NCBI GenBank assembly: GCA_002709045.1 | Contig: PAPJ01000065.1 | Location: forward strand, 1 to 64,000 | Direction: 5' to 3' | DNA length: 64,000 nt | Source of the DNA: Planctomycetaceae bacterium | GTDB taxonomy: Bacteria > Planctomycetota > Planctomycetia > Pirellulales > Pirellulaceae | Part shown: piece after piece, positions 17,954 through 26,470 of the stretch | Layout of the letters: each line of letters opens with the position of its first letter | Numbering within the stretch: position 1 is the stretch's first letter | Notes under the pieces: generated by a model | The model's input: the letters and a program-made list of their open reading frames with translations, nothing else | Database searches by the model: none | What the model was told of the DNA's origin: nothing | Translations under genes and position numbers: made by a program

Positions 17954-18859
17954 GTGCCAAACAAACCCAAATATATTGTTGGACTTGGCGAACTTCTGTT
18001 CGACATCATCGATAACACAACAATCCTCGGTGGCGCACCTGTCAACTTCGCCATCCAATCCCATCAAATCCTCAGGGCTCACGGATACCGCGGTGCCGCG
18101 GCTGTACGGGTAGGCAATGATGAACTGGCAACACGTGCAATAAACGAACTGCAAGGTTTGGGACTGGCCACAGAATTCATCCAACACGATCGTCAACGAC
18201 CTACCGGGACAGCCATAGTACATCGAGAGGGCAATGATCACCGTTTTGAGATCGTAGAGCAAGTATGCTGGGACCATTTCCACTGGGACCAACAGCTCGA
18301 ACAATTATGTAACAACACTGCGGTCATTTGTTTTGGAACGTTAGGCCAACGCAGTCCTGCTAGCCGCGAAACCGTTCGCCGATTTGTAGAAAATGCCAAA
18401 CAGGCCCTACGAGTCTTTGACGTCAACATCCGACAACACTATTATGACGACGATTCTATTAGGCATGGCTGCCAAAATGCGGATATCCTAAAACTCAATA
18501 ATGAGGAGGTCTCCTTAGTTGCCTCGGCACTCGGTGTACCTGCTCAGCACAATAACCTGCAAACCTGCCAGTTAATTCAAACGCGAACAAACCTGCAGTA
18601 TGTTGTTTACACGCAGGGAGCCTTAGGTACCGCAATGATATCGGCCAATGAAATTACTACCGGATCACCTGTCACTTTCCCTGCCGTTGAAAATGCCGAT
18701 GCTGTGGGTGCTGGGGATGCGTGTACGGCGGGGATTATTGCCGGTATCCTGCTGAAACTAACACCCCAGAAAACAGTCGCACTCGCCAATACACTGGGAG
18801 CATTCGTGGCCTCCCAGGCAGGTGCGACACCTGCTTTACCTACGCAGATCCTGCCTTAA
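17954..18859 (+). CDS. PfkB-family carbohydrate kinase
   Basis: A ribokinase-fold sugar kinase, most like fructokinases. Visible are the N-terminal GLGELLFDI, the sugar-binding GGAPVNFA, and the anion-hole/catalytic motif NADAVGAGDACTAG near the C-terminus, with the catalytic Asp. The 301-residue length fits. It phosphorylates a sugar at the expense of ATP in the cytoplasm; the sugar is not determined. The start is a GTG about 100 bases after nhaA. No sugar operon surrounds it. Confidence 0.88.
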   Translation: MPNKPKYIVGLGELLFDIIDNTTILGGAPVNFAIQSHQILRAHGYRGAAAVRVGNDELATRAINELQGLGLATEFIQHDRQRPTGTAIVHREGNDHRFEIVEQVCWDHFHWDQQLEQLCNNTAVICFGTLGQRSPASRETVRRFVENAKQALRVFDVNIRQHYYDDDSIRHGCQNADILKLNNEEVSLVASALGVPAQHNNLQTCQLIQTRTNLQYVVYTQGALGTAMISANEITTGSPVTFPAVENADAVGAGDACTAGIIAGILLKLTPQKTVALANTLGAFVASQAGATPALPTQILP

Positions 18860-18888
18860 CTACCTAAGTCCGCATCATGAATCAGCAT

Positions 18889-18916
18889 CGGACAAGTTGC
18901 ACTTTTTTGCTATAAT
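18889..18916 (+). promoter_or_regulatory. Candidate promoter with -10 only seven bases before the start codon
   Basis: TATAAT at 18911-18916 is preceded at 16 bases by CGGACA (18889-18894, four of six matches to TTGACA). If used, transcription would begin at or next to the ATG at 18923, giving a leaderless or nearly leaderless message. No Shine-Dalgarno box is visible before that ATG, which agrees. Confidence 0.35.
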
Positions 18917-18922
18917 TAAGAG

Positions 18923-21283
18923 ATGAAAAGGACTCTCAATATTAATAAGACGTCGGGTCTTGTATTGCTGTGCATTGCTTACTCGCTTACTGCCACCGTG
19001 GTTACGATGCCGGCAGCAGCTCAACAGCAAGCCGCGCCTGAATTCACCGCAGAGCAACTTGAAGCGTTTGAAACGAACATCCGCCCACTGCTTGCCAAAC
19101 ATTGTTATGAATGCCACAGTAGCCATTCGGAACCGGTCAACGGGGGATTATTACTGGATAGTCGTGCAGGTTTAATCAAAGGAGGTGATTCGGGAACGGC
19201 AATCATACCCGGAAAACCGGATGAGAGCCTGCTTATTTCCTCCGTGAAGTATCAAACCTATGAAATGCCGCCAGACGGTAAACTATCTGAAAAGGAGGTG
19301 GAACTGCTAAGTCAATGGATTGCCAACGGTGCTCCCTGGCCGGCGAGCGATAACCCGACAGCCAACAACGCCGGACAAGTCGTCGACTGGAAGCAGGCGC
19401 AACAAAGCCACTGGGCATATAAACCTGTTGTACGACCACCCCTGCCTGAAATAAGTTCCGCCAATTGGCCACAATCAGGTATTGATTACTTTGTCCTTGC
19501 GCAACTCGATGCCAACAAATTGACACATGCGAATCAGGCTGATCGCCGTACACTCGTACGGCGGCTCTATATGGATCTTCTGGGTGTCCAGCCGACACAG
19601 AGACAAGTTGACTCCTTTGTCGCGTCAGATTCTCCCGACGCATATGCGAAGTTGGTCGACCACCTTCTCAGCTCACCTCAATACGGAGAAAAGTGGGGAC
19701 GACACTGGCTGGATGTGGCTCGCTACAACGAAGGATTCGGGGGCTTCACCGACAATGGTCCGAATCCACACGCCTGGCGTTATCGCGACTGGGTGGTACG
19801 TAAACTAAACGCAGATCTCCCTTATAATGAATTTATTAAACAACAAATAGCAGGTGATATTGACGGCGACATTGAGTCAGCAATTGGAACCGGTTTTCTG
19901 GCATTGGGCCCGACGTTCCGCACAGACGGTGGAGATCCGGATAGTGCCGCGGCTGCCAAATCTGAAACTTTAGATGATCGGGTAGACACACTGACGCGTG
20001 GATTACTGGGGCTGACGGTTGCCTGCGCACGTTGCCATGACCATAAATTCGACCCGATTCCGACGCTCGATTATTACTCACTGGCCGGAATCTTTAATAA
20101 TTCGGCATCAGTCGTTTCGCCAATCTCCGCTCAGCCAATTGTGGATGCCTTCAATCAGGCTCAGAATGAATTCAATCGTCTTAACAATGAGTTCAAAAAG
20201 CTTAACGATGCCATCAACAAAGCGGGGGACAAAGCTACCGCCGAACAAAAAGCAAAACGCGATCAAATCCAACAACAGCGGGATGAGGCACAGGCCAGGA
20301 TTCCATCTCGTTTTGACGAAGCACACACACTTCGCGACACCGGATCGGGAAATATGAAAGTTGCTCTTCGGGGAGACATTCGTAAGCAGGGTGATGAGGC
20401 ACCACGTCGTTTTTTACGCATTGTTGAAGGCGAAACACCGAGTCTCTATGACAGCGGTAGTGGCCGGCAGCAACTTGCTGATTCAGTCGCCAGCAGTAAA
20501 AACCCGCTTACGACTCGGGTAATTGTCAATCGCCTGTGGATGCATCACTTCGGTCGACCGCTCGTGATGTCGCCCAGCAACTTCGGAATACTCGGCAACA
20601 AGCCGAGCCATCCACTGTTACTCGACTGGCTTGCTGCAGAACTCGTTGAAAATCAATGGTCTTTGAAACGGCTGCACCGGGAAATACTGCTATCTTCCAC
20701 GTACCGTCAAAGCAGTGACTTCAATGAGATGAACTACACAATTGACGGTGACAACAAATACCTCTGGAGACATTCGCCTCGCAGAATGGACGTTGAGTTA
20801 TGGCGTGACACAATTATGCAGGCAACCGGTGAACTTAATACGCAAATGGGCGGGCCTCCACAGCAGGATATCCTTCGCAGTAAGCGGCGTACTGTTTATG
20901 CCTCTACAAGTCGCAATGGCGATCAGTTCGCCTCCGATCGTTTCCTAAAACTTTTCGATTTTGCCGCCCCGCGTGCCTCAATTGCTAAACGGACAACAAC
21001 GACCGTGCCACAACAATTCCTGTTTTTACTCAATAGTTCCTTCATGGTGGAACGAGCAAGGATCTTCCACAACCGACTAAGTACACGCTCACAAGACCCT
21101 CTCGCAAAAATTGAATATGCTTATTCATTGCTCTACAACCGTATGCCAACGCAAGAAGAATTAAATTTAGGTGCAGATTTCGTTACCATTACCACTAACC
21201 AAAGCCCTGACGACAAGCTTGACCGCTGGATACAATACTGCCAGACATTATTAAGCTCTAATGAACTGATGTTCATTAGATAA
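18923..21283 (+). CDS. PSCyt1-DUF1549-DUF1553 exported cytochrome-like protein
   Basis: Function unknown; first gene of a two-gene module with the DUF1501 gene 53 bases downstream. A signal peptide (about 1-34) is followed by a PSCyt1 heme domain with CYECH (61-65) and the downstream YEMPPDGKLS ligand-loop region, DUF1549 (about 185-390) with a second CARCH (368-372), and DUF1553 to the end at ELMFIR. Between the two DUFs is a Gln/Lys/Asn-rich coiled-coil-like stretch (about 408-460). Expected in the periplasm. The pairing with DUF1501 recurs twice more in this window. Confidence 0.9.
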   Translation: MKRTLNINKTSGLVLLCIAYSLTATVVTMPAAAQQQAAPEFTAEQLEAFETNIRPLLAKHCYECHSSHSEPVNGGLLLDSRAGLIKGGDSGTAIIPGKPDESLLISSVKYQTYEMPPDGKLSEKEVELLSQWIANGAPWPASDNPTANNAGQVVDWKQAQQSHWAYKPVVRPPLPEISSANWPQSGIDYFVLAQLDANKLTHANQADRRTLVRRLYMDLLGVQPTQRQVDSFVASDSPDAYAKLVDHLLSSPQYGEKWGRHWLDVARYNEGFGGFTDNGPNPHAWRYRDWVVRKLNADLPYNEFIKQQIAGDIDGDIESAIGTGFLALGPTFRTDGGDPDSAAAAKSETLDDRVDTLTRGLLGLTVACARCHDHKFDPIPTLDYYSLAGIFNNSASVVSPISAQPIVDAFNQAQNEFNRLNNEFKKLNDAINKAGDKATAEQKAKRDQIQQQRDEAQARIPSRFDEAHTLRDTGSGNMKVALRGDIRKQGDEAPRRFLRIVEGETPSLYDSGSGRQQLADSVASSKNPLTTRVIVNRLWMHHFGRPLVMSPSNFGILGNKPSHPLLLDWLAAELVENQWSLKRLHREILLSSTYRQSSDFNEMNYTIDGDNKYLWRHSPRRMDVELWRDTIMQATGELNTQMGGPPQQDILRSKRRTVYASTSRNGDQFASDRFLKLFDFAAPRASIAKRTTTTVPQQFLFLLNSSFMVERARIFHNRLSTRSQDPLAKIEYAYSLLYNRMPTQEELNLGADFVTITTNQSPDDKLDRWIQYCQTLLSSNELMFIR

Positions 21284-21336
21284 ACCTAAGCGCGAAAGCA
21301 CTTTCATTTTTCGTATTTTCCTAAACAGCTCAGATC

Positions 21337-22770
21337 ATGAATAAAAAATCTCCAACTATAGACCCTTCCATTCTTGGAATTTCGAGACGAGAAATGCTAA
21401 GTCGTTTCGGCGCCGGTTTCGGTACTTTGGGGTTACAACAAATGCTTTCGCAAAAGGCAGCAGCAGCTCCCCAGACCGACTCACCACTAGCCCCCAAGGC
21501 TCCTCATTTTGCTCCCCGCGCTAAACGTATTATTCAGCTTTTCATGCCCGGCGGCCCAAGTCAGGTTGATACATTTGACTACAAACCATTGATCGAAAAA
21601 TACTCCGGTCAGCGGCCAGAGCTGGTTGATCGTAAATCGCTGCGTAACACAAAGAACGGGCTGATGAAATCGCCTTTTGGTTTTAAGCAGTACGGTGAAA
21701 ATGGTAAGTGGGTCAGTGATATTTTCCCCAAAGTAGCCGAAAAGGTCGATGAACTGTGCTTTATCCATTCAATGCACACAGATATTCCGGAACATGCCGG
21801 TGCAATCCTGATGTTCAACCTGGGACACATTCAGGCTGTCCGACCCAGCTTAGGTTCATGGCTTGTTTACGGTCTCGGAGCTGAGACCGACAACCTTCCC
21901 GGTTTTGTTGCCATGTCTCCTCACGCGCAGGCTCGTGGTAAAGCAGCGAATTACAGCAATAGCTTTCTACCTGGTGCCTACAGCGGTTGCTACGTAAATA
22001 TCAATTCAATGCATCCCGACCGCATTGTAAGTGATCTTAAAAACCAGTATCTGACACGTGGTACGCAACGAGAACAGGCGGATCTGCTGGCCAAACTTAA
22101 CCAAATCGACTTAAGGAACCAGCAAGAAGATGCCGCTCTGGAATCGAGTATTCAGGCAATGGAAATGGCTTTCCGCATGCAATTTGCCGTTCCTGAGGCC
22201 TTTGACGTTACCCGTGAAACCCAGAGAACGCTTGATATGTACGGGCCAACTCAATACGCCAAAGGCTGCCTACTGGCTCGTCGTCTCGTTGAACGCGGCG
22301 TTCGAATGGTGCAACTGTCTCTAACAATCGATGGTTATGATATCGCCTGGGACACCGGGCATGGGGATATTGTCGGCGGACATAAACGTCTGGCGGATGC
22401 ATGCGATCAGGGCATCGCTGCACTTTTGGAAGATCTCAAACAACGTGGGATGCTTGAAGATACTCTCGTTATGTGGGGCGGGGAATTCGGCCGCGCGCCA
22501 ACTTCTGAAGGTCAAAAGGGACGTGACCATGATCACTACGGATTCACCGTGTGGATGGCAGGCGGTGGCGTGAAACCAGGATACTCCTACGGTGCAACCG
22601 ACGAATTCGGCCTTACCGCCGTGGAGGATCGCGTTCATGTTCACGATCTGCATGCCACACTCTTACACATTATGGGACTGGATCACGAGGAACTTACGTA
22701 CCGGTACAGCGGGCGTGATTTCCGCTTAACTGATGTGCACGGTAACGTTATTCACGACATCCTGGCATAA
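21337..22770 (+). CDS. DUF1501 protein with Tat-type signal
   Basis: Function unknown; partner of the preceding PSCyt1-DUF1549-DUF1553 gene. The N-terminus has a twin-arginine signal (ISRREMLSRFGAGFGTLG), implying export in folded form, likely with a bound metal. The family is placed, as I recall, in the alkaline phosphatase/sulfatase superfamily; sequence landmarks are GGPSQVDTFDYKP near the start and GGEFGRAP...GRDHDHYG near the C-terminus. It belongs to the subtype with FKQYGENGKWVSDIFP after the first strand, the same subtype as the protein at 52446-53903. The 477-residue length is typical. Confidence 0.9.
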   Translation: MNKKSPTIDPSILGISRREMLSRFGAGFGTLGLQQMLSQKAAAAPQTDSPLAPKAPHFAPRAKRIIQLFMPGGPSQVDTFDYKPLIEKYSGQRPELVDRKSLRNTKNGLMKSPFGFKQYGENGKWVSDIFPKVAEKVDELCFIHSMHTDIPEHAGAILMFNLGHIQAVRPSLGSWLVYGLGAETDNLPGFVAMSPHAQARGKAANYSNSFLPGAYSGCYVNINSMHPDRIVSDLKNQYLTRGTQREQADLLAKLNQIDLRNQQEDAALESSIQAMEMAFRMQFAVPEAFDVTRETQRTLDMYGPTQYAKGCLLARRLVERGVRMVQLSLTIDGYDIAWDTGHGDIVGGHKRLADACDQGIAALLEDLKQRGMLEDTLVMWGGEFGRAPTSEGQKGRDHDHYGFTVWMAGGGVKPGYSYGATDEFGLTAVEDRVHVHDLHATLLHIMGLDHEELTYRYSGRDFRLTDVHGNVIHDILA

Positions 22771-22804
22771 AATCAAGTAGCCTTGGCATGCCCTCAACTC
22801 TTTT

Positions 22805-23749
22805 TTATCTGGACTGTGTTGACGTATGATGTTCATAAGTAACCTGCGCTTTGGCCGGATTGTACTGTTGTTTATTTTCGGACGAATGAATTAAGACGCC
22901 ATACCTAAACCGCATCGAATCACCATTCTTCAAAATACGGTCAGGTGCGGTGTTTAACGGGCCTAACGGATTGACCGTCAGCAGACCGTAATTCCTTGCA
23001 TGCCAGTGATATAAACGTTGGTTTTCCGGATGGGTCATGACTGTCACGCCAACCCAGCGACCTTCCTTCATTCCCGAATTATCGACCCACCTGGCAGTCT
23101 TTCCCCAGATCTCACCACCGCCTACTCGACCACGGTCGTCAACCATTTCCGCTCCGGATTCGACCCGCAAATCACTTGCCAGACGAACCGCCAGACCACC
23201 CTCCTCCCGCGAGCCTAGAGTCACATCATCCTGGTGCGGGGTAATAACGGCATCAATGACGATCAACAGACCCAGCGGTGTTACCGCAAATTCATAAGAA
23301 ATCACCTCGCGAACCAAAACTTTTTTCCGGTCGTTGGCCAGATATAAATTCTCTGTTACAAACCCCGTCTTTGTTCCTACCTGAGGCTCTCTTACGAATC
23401 GCCGATGCCTGGTAATTCCATGCATATGCCAGTAATCAATTCCGTTCAATTGCGAAAATGTATGGAATATTCCCTGATGATGAGGATGATCCGCCTGATC
23501 ATCCTCTTTGACCGGATAATTACGAGTCACCTGGATGCCGTCGCGTGTGTGTACATTACTGATAAACGGCCGTCCGGGCGGATCTTCCGTATGCACAAAT
23601 TCTGCCACACGCTGTTTACCAATATGGATATCAACTCCGAATTGCGTAGTCTGAAATGAAACAGCTTCAGAAGCCGGCAGACTCGAAGCATTACAGAAAC
23701 AAATAAAGCTGGCAAAAACTACAAAGCTACGCAAAACGTATGTCTCCAT
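22805..23749 (-). CDS. DUF6807 (PmoA-like) exported protein
   Basis: Resembles the DUF6807 family, often labelled PmoA family in planctomycetes though not the membrane methane monooxygenase subunit. A signal peptide occupies about 1-25. Histidine-rich motifs are prominent: DHPHHQGIF, DYWHMHGITRHRRF and YHWHARNYGLLTVNPLG, suggesting metal or carbohydrate binding. I prefer the ATG at 23749; a GTG 27 bases upstream would give 323 residues. It converges on the DUF1501 gene with 34 bases between the stops. Homologues often sit in sugar-degradation loci; the activity is unknown. Confidence 0.8.
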   Translation of the reverse strand: METYVLRSFVVFASFICFCNASSLPASEAVSFQTTQFGVDIHIGKQRVAEFVHTEDPPGRPFISNVHTRDGIQVTRNYPVKEDDQADHPHHQGIFHTFSQLNGIDYWHMHGITRHRRFVREPQVGTKTGFVTENLYLANDRKKVLVREVISYEFAVTPLGLLIVIDAVITPHQDDVTLGSREEGGLAVRLASDLRVESGAEMVDDRGRVGGGEIWGKTARWVDNSGMKEGRWVGVTVMTHPENQRLYHWHARNYGLLTVNPLGPLNTAPDRILKNGDSMRFRYGVLIHSSENKQQYNPAKAQVTYEHHTSTQSR

Positions 23750-23857
23750 TACTGATTGAATTAAACACAATGACACCGGCGGGTTGCGAAATTACAACAC
23801 GCACCACATATTGTAGTATGTGAATCTCAAAATTGTCTTCGAAGGAGAGGGTGTTTT

Positions 23858-24388
23858 ATGGCTCTGGCAACGTTTGGTGCAGGTTGTTTTTGGTGTGTCG
23901 AAGCGGTGTTTCAAAAGCTCGACGGTGTGAATCACGTGACGCCCGGTTATAGCAATGGGCAACTGGCAGATCCCACTTACCAACAGGTTTGCACTGGTTC
24001 GACAGGACACACTGAAGTTATCCAAATCGACTTCACACCCGAGGCGATCAGCTATGAAGCTCTGTTAGAAGTCCTCTTTCACGTGCATGATCCAACCACG
24101 CTAAACCGTCAGGGTGCAGACATCGGAACTCAGTATCGGTCCGCAATCTATTTCCACAACCACGAGCAACAGGAAACTGCTGTAACCGTAAAAGCCCGCA
24201 TAGACAGCGGTGACCTTTGGCACAATCCAGTGGTGACCGAAATTGCGGCAGCTGACATTTTCTATCCGGCCGAGTCCTATCACCACGACTACTTCACAAA
24301 GAACCCGGGAAATCCTTATTGCAATGCGAGTGTTGGACCTAAACTGGCTAAGCTAAAGTCAAAATTCCCACATTTATTGCGGGATTAA
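23858..24388 (+). CDS. msrA: Peptide-methionine (S)-S-oxide reductase
   Basis: Repairs oxidised methionine in proteins. The 176 residues start at once with the active-site GCFWCVE (Cys10 nucleophile), then GYSNGQ, GHTEV, FHVHDPTT and the C-terminal NPGNPYCNASVGPKL, whose Cys may act in recycling. GAAGGAG upstream of the ATG is a strong ribosome-binding site. No signal peptide, so cytoplasmic. Only three bases separate its stop from the next gene, a lipoprotein, so they are co-transcribed. Confidence 0.96.
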   Translation: MALATFGAGCFWCVEAVFQKLDGVNHVTPGYSNGQLADPTYQQVCTGSTGHTEVIQIDFTPEAISYEALLEVLFHVHDPTTLNRQGADIGTQYRSAIYFHNHEQQETAVTVKARIDSGDLWHNPVVTEIAAADIFYPAESYHHDYFTKNPGNPYCNASVGPKLAKLKSKFPHLLRD

Positions 24389-24391
24389 AAA

Positions 24392-25027
24392 ATGCGAAAT
24401 CAATTTCCTGTACTTCTTTTATTTCTGCTGACAGCTACTTCCGGTTGTGTCCTGCCAACATTCGAACATCCTGCATCCACGCCGGAAACTTCGTTGCGCG
24501 ATGATGTTCTCTGTGGTGAGTGGGTTAATATCACAATTCTCGAAGATGGTACTATCCAAAAAGAGGATGAGACATTCAAGATTGGACACGACCCTAAAAA
24601 CAAGGGCTGGACACTGATTGGCGCAACACGCCTCAACAAAAAAAACGAGCTGGTAAATGAAGTGCGTAACTTTCTGGTAACCCGTATTGGCGAAGACAAC
24701 TATATTTCAACTCCTAAAACGGAACTCGATTTCGGCGAAACTGATGGTAGCTACATTCTGGGTAAATATCACTATGACAGTAAAACAAAACGTCTGGGCA
24801 TGCGATGGGTCAATCCAATCAAACTCAAAGAAGCAATTCAACGTGGTATGCTACTTGGCACAATTACCGAAGAGTCCGCCAAATCAAATGGAAAGGAAGA
24901 ATTAAAACTCAAGGCAGTGCATGTTGAGTCCACCACCGAAGAACTTCGAGCGTTTCTCAAGCAATACCCCGACATACTATTTGACGAAAATGTGGAATAT
25001 TTAGAGCGTGTGACACCTAAAGACTGA
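24392..25027 (+). CDS. Putative lipoprotein of unknown function
   Basis: Not recognised. A lipoprotein signal is clear: hydrophobic LLLFLLTATSGC with Cys19 as the lipidation site. The mature part (about 190 residues) is charged, with a beta-rich centre (LCGEWVNITILEDGTI, GWTLIGATRL) and a helical Lys/Glu-rich C-terminus. The gene lies three bases after msrA, so it is probably in the same transcript. Its last 11 bases overlap the 3' end of the convergent sulfatase gene. Confidence 0.75.
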   Translation: MRNQFPVLLLFLLTATSGCVLPTFEHPASTPETSLRDDVLCGEWVNITILEDGTIQKEDETFKIGHDPKNKGWTLIGATRLNKKNELVNEVRNFLVTRIGEDNYISTPKTELDFGETDGSYILGKYHYDSKTKRLGMRWVNPIKLKEAIQRGMLLGTITEESAKSNGKEELKLKAVHVESTTEELRAFLKQYPDILFDENVEYLERVTPKD

Positions 25028-26438
25028 ATTTCTCTGTCAGGTCCAGTTCGTCCCCCATTTGCTTCTGCAGTTTTTGCAACTCTGCAAAAAGTTTTTTCTG
25101 AATCTCGACGGTCGACTCATCGGCGGATAAATCGTTCTGTTCTAACGGATCTTTCCGCAAATCATACAGCCTCACCTTGCCGATACTGGGATAAAGAATC
25201 ATCTTGTACCCCAAGGCCCGCACACTGCGCTGGCTTTCAAGATACGCTCCATAAACTGACGGATAATTACTTTCTTTCTGTTTTCCTGAAAGTAAGGGCA
25301 ACAAACTATTGAATTCAACATGCTCCGGTTTTGCGACACCAGCCAGTTCCAGAGTTGTTGGCATAACATCCTGTAAATAAATATTCGCATCGTTACTTGC
25401 CGCTTTATCGACCCCGGGACCAACCACGATAAATGGCACTCGCACACTGTGCTCATACATATTCTGTTTTCCCATCAGCCCATGACGGCCGACTGCCAAA
25501 CCATGATCGGCTGTGAAAATAATATAAGTATTGCGATCCTGTTTCGTCTTTTTCAAGTAAGCAAGGATACGTCCAATCTGATGATCCATGTGGGTAATGA
25601 TCGCATAATACTCCTGCCTATTAACCTTGACTGAGTATTCCGTACGGGGAAAGGGAGCCAACATTTCATCCCGTAGTTTGCGTCCCGTTGCCGCATCCTC
25701 GTTGTAGGGATACTCCTGTAAGAAGTTTGCCGGCAGATCCACGTCCCCGAGTGGATACATATCCACATATTCCTTGGGAGACTGTCGTGGATCGTGTGGG
25801 GCATTAAAGGCGATGTACATAAAAAACGGCGAGTCATCGGTTTTCGACTGATTGAGAAATCCAATAGCGTCATCAGCAACAACTTCGCTCCAATGCTTTC
25901 CATCTTTCCAGAATCCACCCCACTGAGGGTCATAGGGCAACCATGTTTTATCGTCTTCACTTAGCGGGCGATTATATCCCTGAGGGACCTGGTTCGGCAT
26001 CCCTCCACGAATATGGGCCGTGGTCTCGAACGCCTTGGTGGCATCAGCTCGGACATGCCATTTGCCAGTCATATATGTATGATAGCCGGCATTACGCAGG
26101 TAAGACGACCAAAAGCGACCTGCCTGCAGTTCTTTACCAGTTTCACGATATATCGCATTGGCGCGCCAAATGAAACGACCTGTATTGAGCATGCAACGAC
26201 TGGCAACGCAAACCGCACCACTCCAACTTCCCATATTAAAAGCATGCGTAAAAGTCGTTCCCTGACGCGTTAATCGATCCAGATTTGGCGTTTTAATCAC
26301 CGGATGCCCTGACGAGGCAAGTGTCTCAAAACACTGATCATCCGCAAAGATAAATAGGATATTTGGTTGTTTTTGCTCTGCAGCATTCAGACTACCTGAA
26401 AAAAGCAATAACAACAGCAGCAGGCTCTGTATACGCAT
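25017..26438 (-). CDS. Secreted sulfatase
   Basis: A type I sulfatase releasing sulfate from a carbohydrate ester. A signal peptide precedes QPNILFIFADDQ (metal ligands D33, D34). The formylglycine site is C77-V-A-S-R81, with Ala where most sulfatases have Pro; both are accepted in the published C/S-X-P/A-X-R consensus. The second metal site is in TADHGLAVGRHGLMGKQ. A substrate cannot be named. It needs maturation by a formylglycine-generating enzyme, which is not in this window. It is the last gene after the PVC-type heme protein, 32 bases behind it, likely the same transcript. Confidence 0.93.
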   Translation of the reverse strand: MRIQSLLLLLLLFSGSLNAAEQKQPNILFIFADDQCFETLASSGHPVIKTPNLDRLTRQGTTFTHAFNMGSWSGAVCVASRCMLNTGRFIWRANAIYRETGKELQAGRFWSSYLRNAGYHTYMTGKWHVRADATKAFETTAHIRGGMPNQVPQGYNRPLSEDDKTWLPYDPQWGGFWKDGKHWSEVVADDAIGFLNQSKTDDSPFFMYIAFNAPHDPRQSPKEYVDMYPLGDVDLPANFLQEYPYNEDAATGRKLRDEMLAPFPRTEYSVKVNRQEYYAIITHMDHQIGRILAYLKKTKQDRNTYIIFTADHGLAVGRHGLMGKQNMYEHSVRVPFIVVGPGVDKAASNDANIYLQDVMPTTLELAGVAKPEHVEFNSLLPLLSGKQKESNYPSVYGAYLESQRSVRALGYKMILYPSIGKVRLYDLRKDPLEQNDLSADESTVEIQKKLFAELQKLQKQMGDELDLTEKFSL

Positions 26439-26470
26439 AGGTTTTAACTCTTTAACTCTCTAGCTAATTA

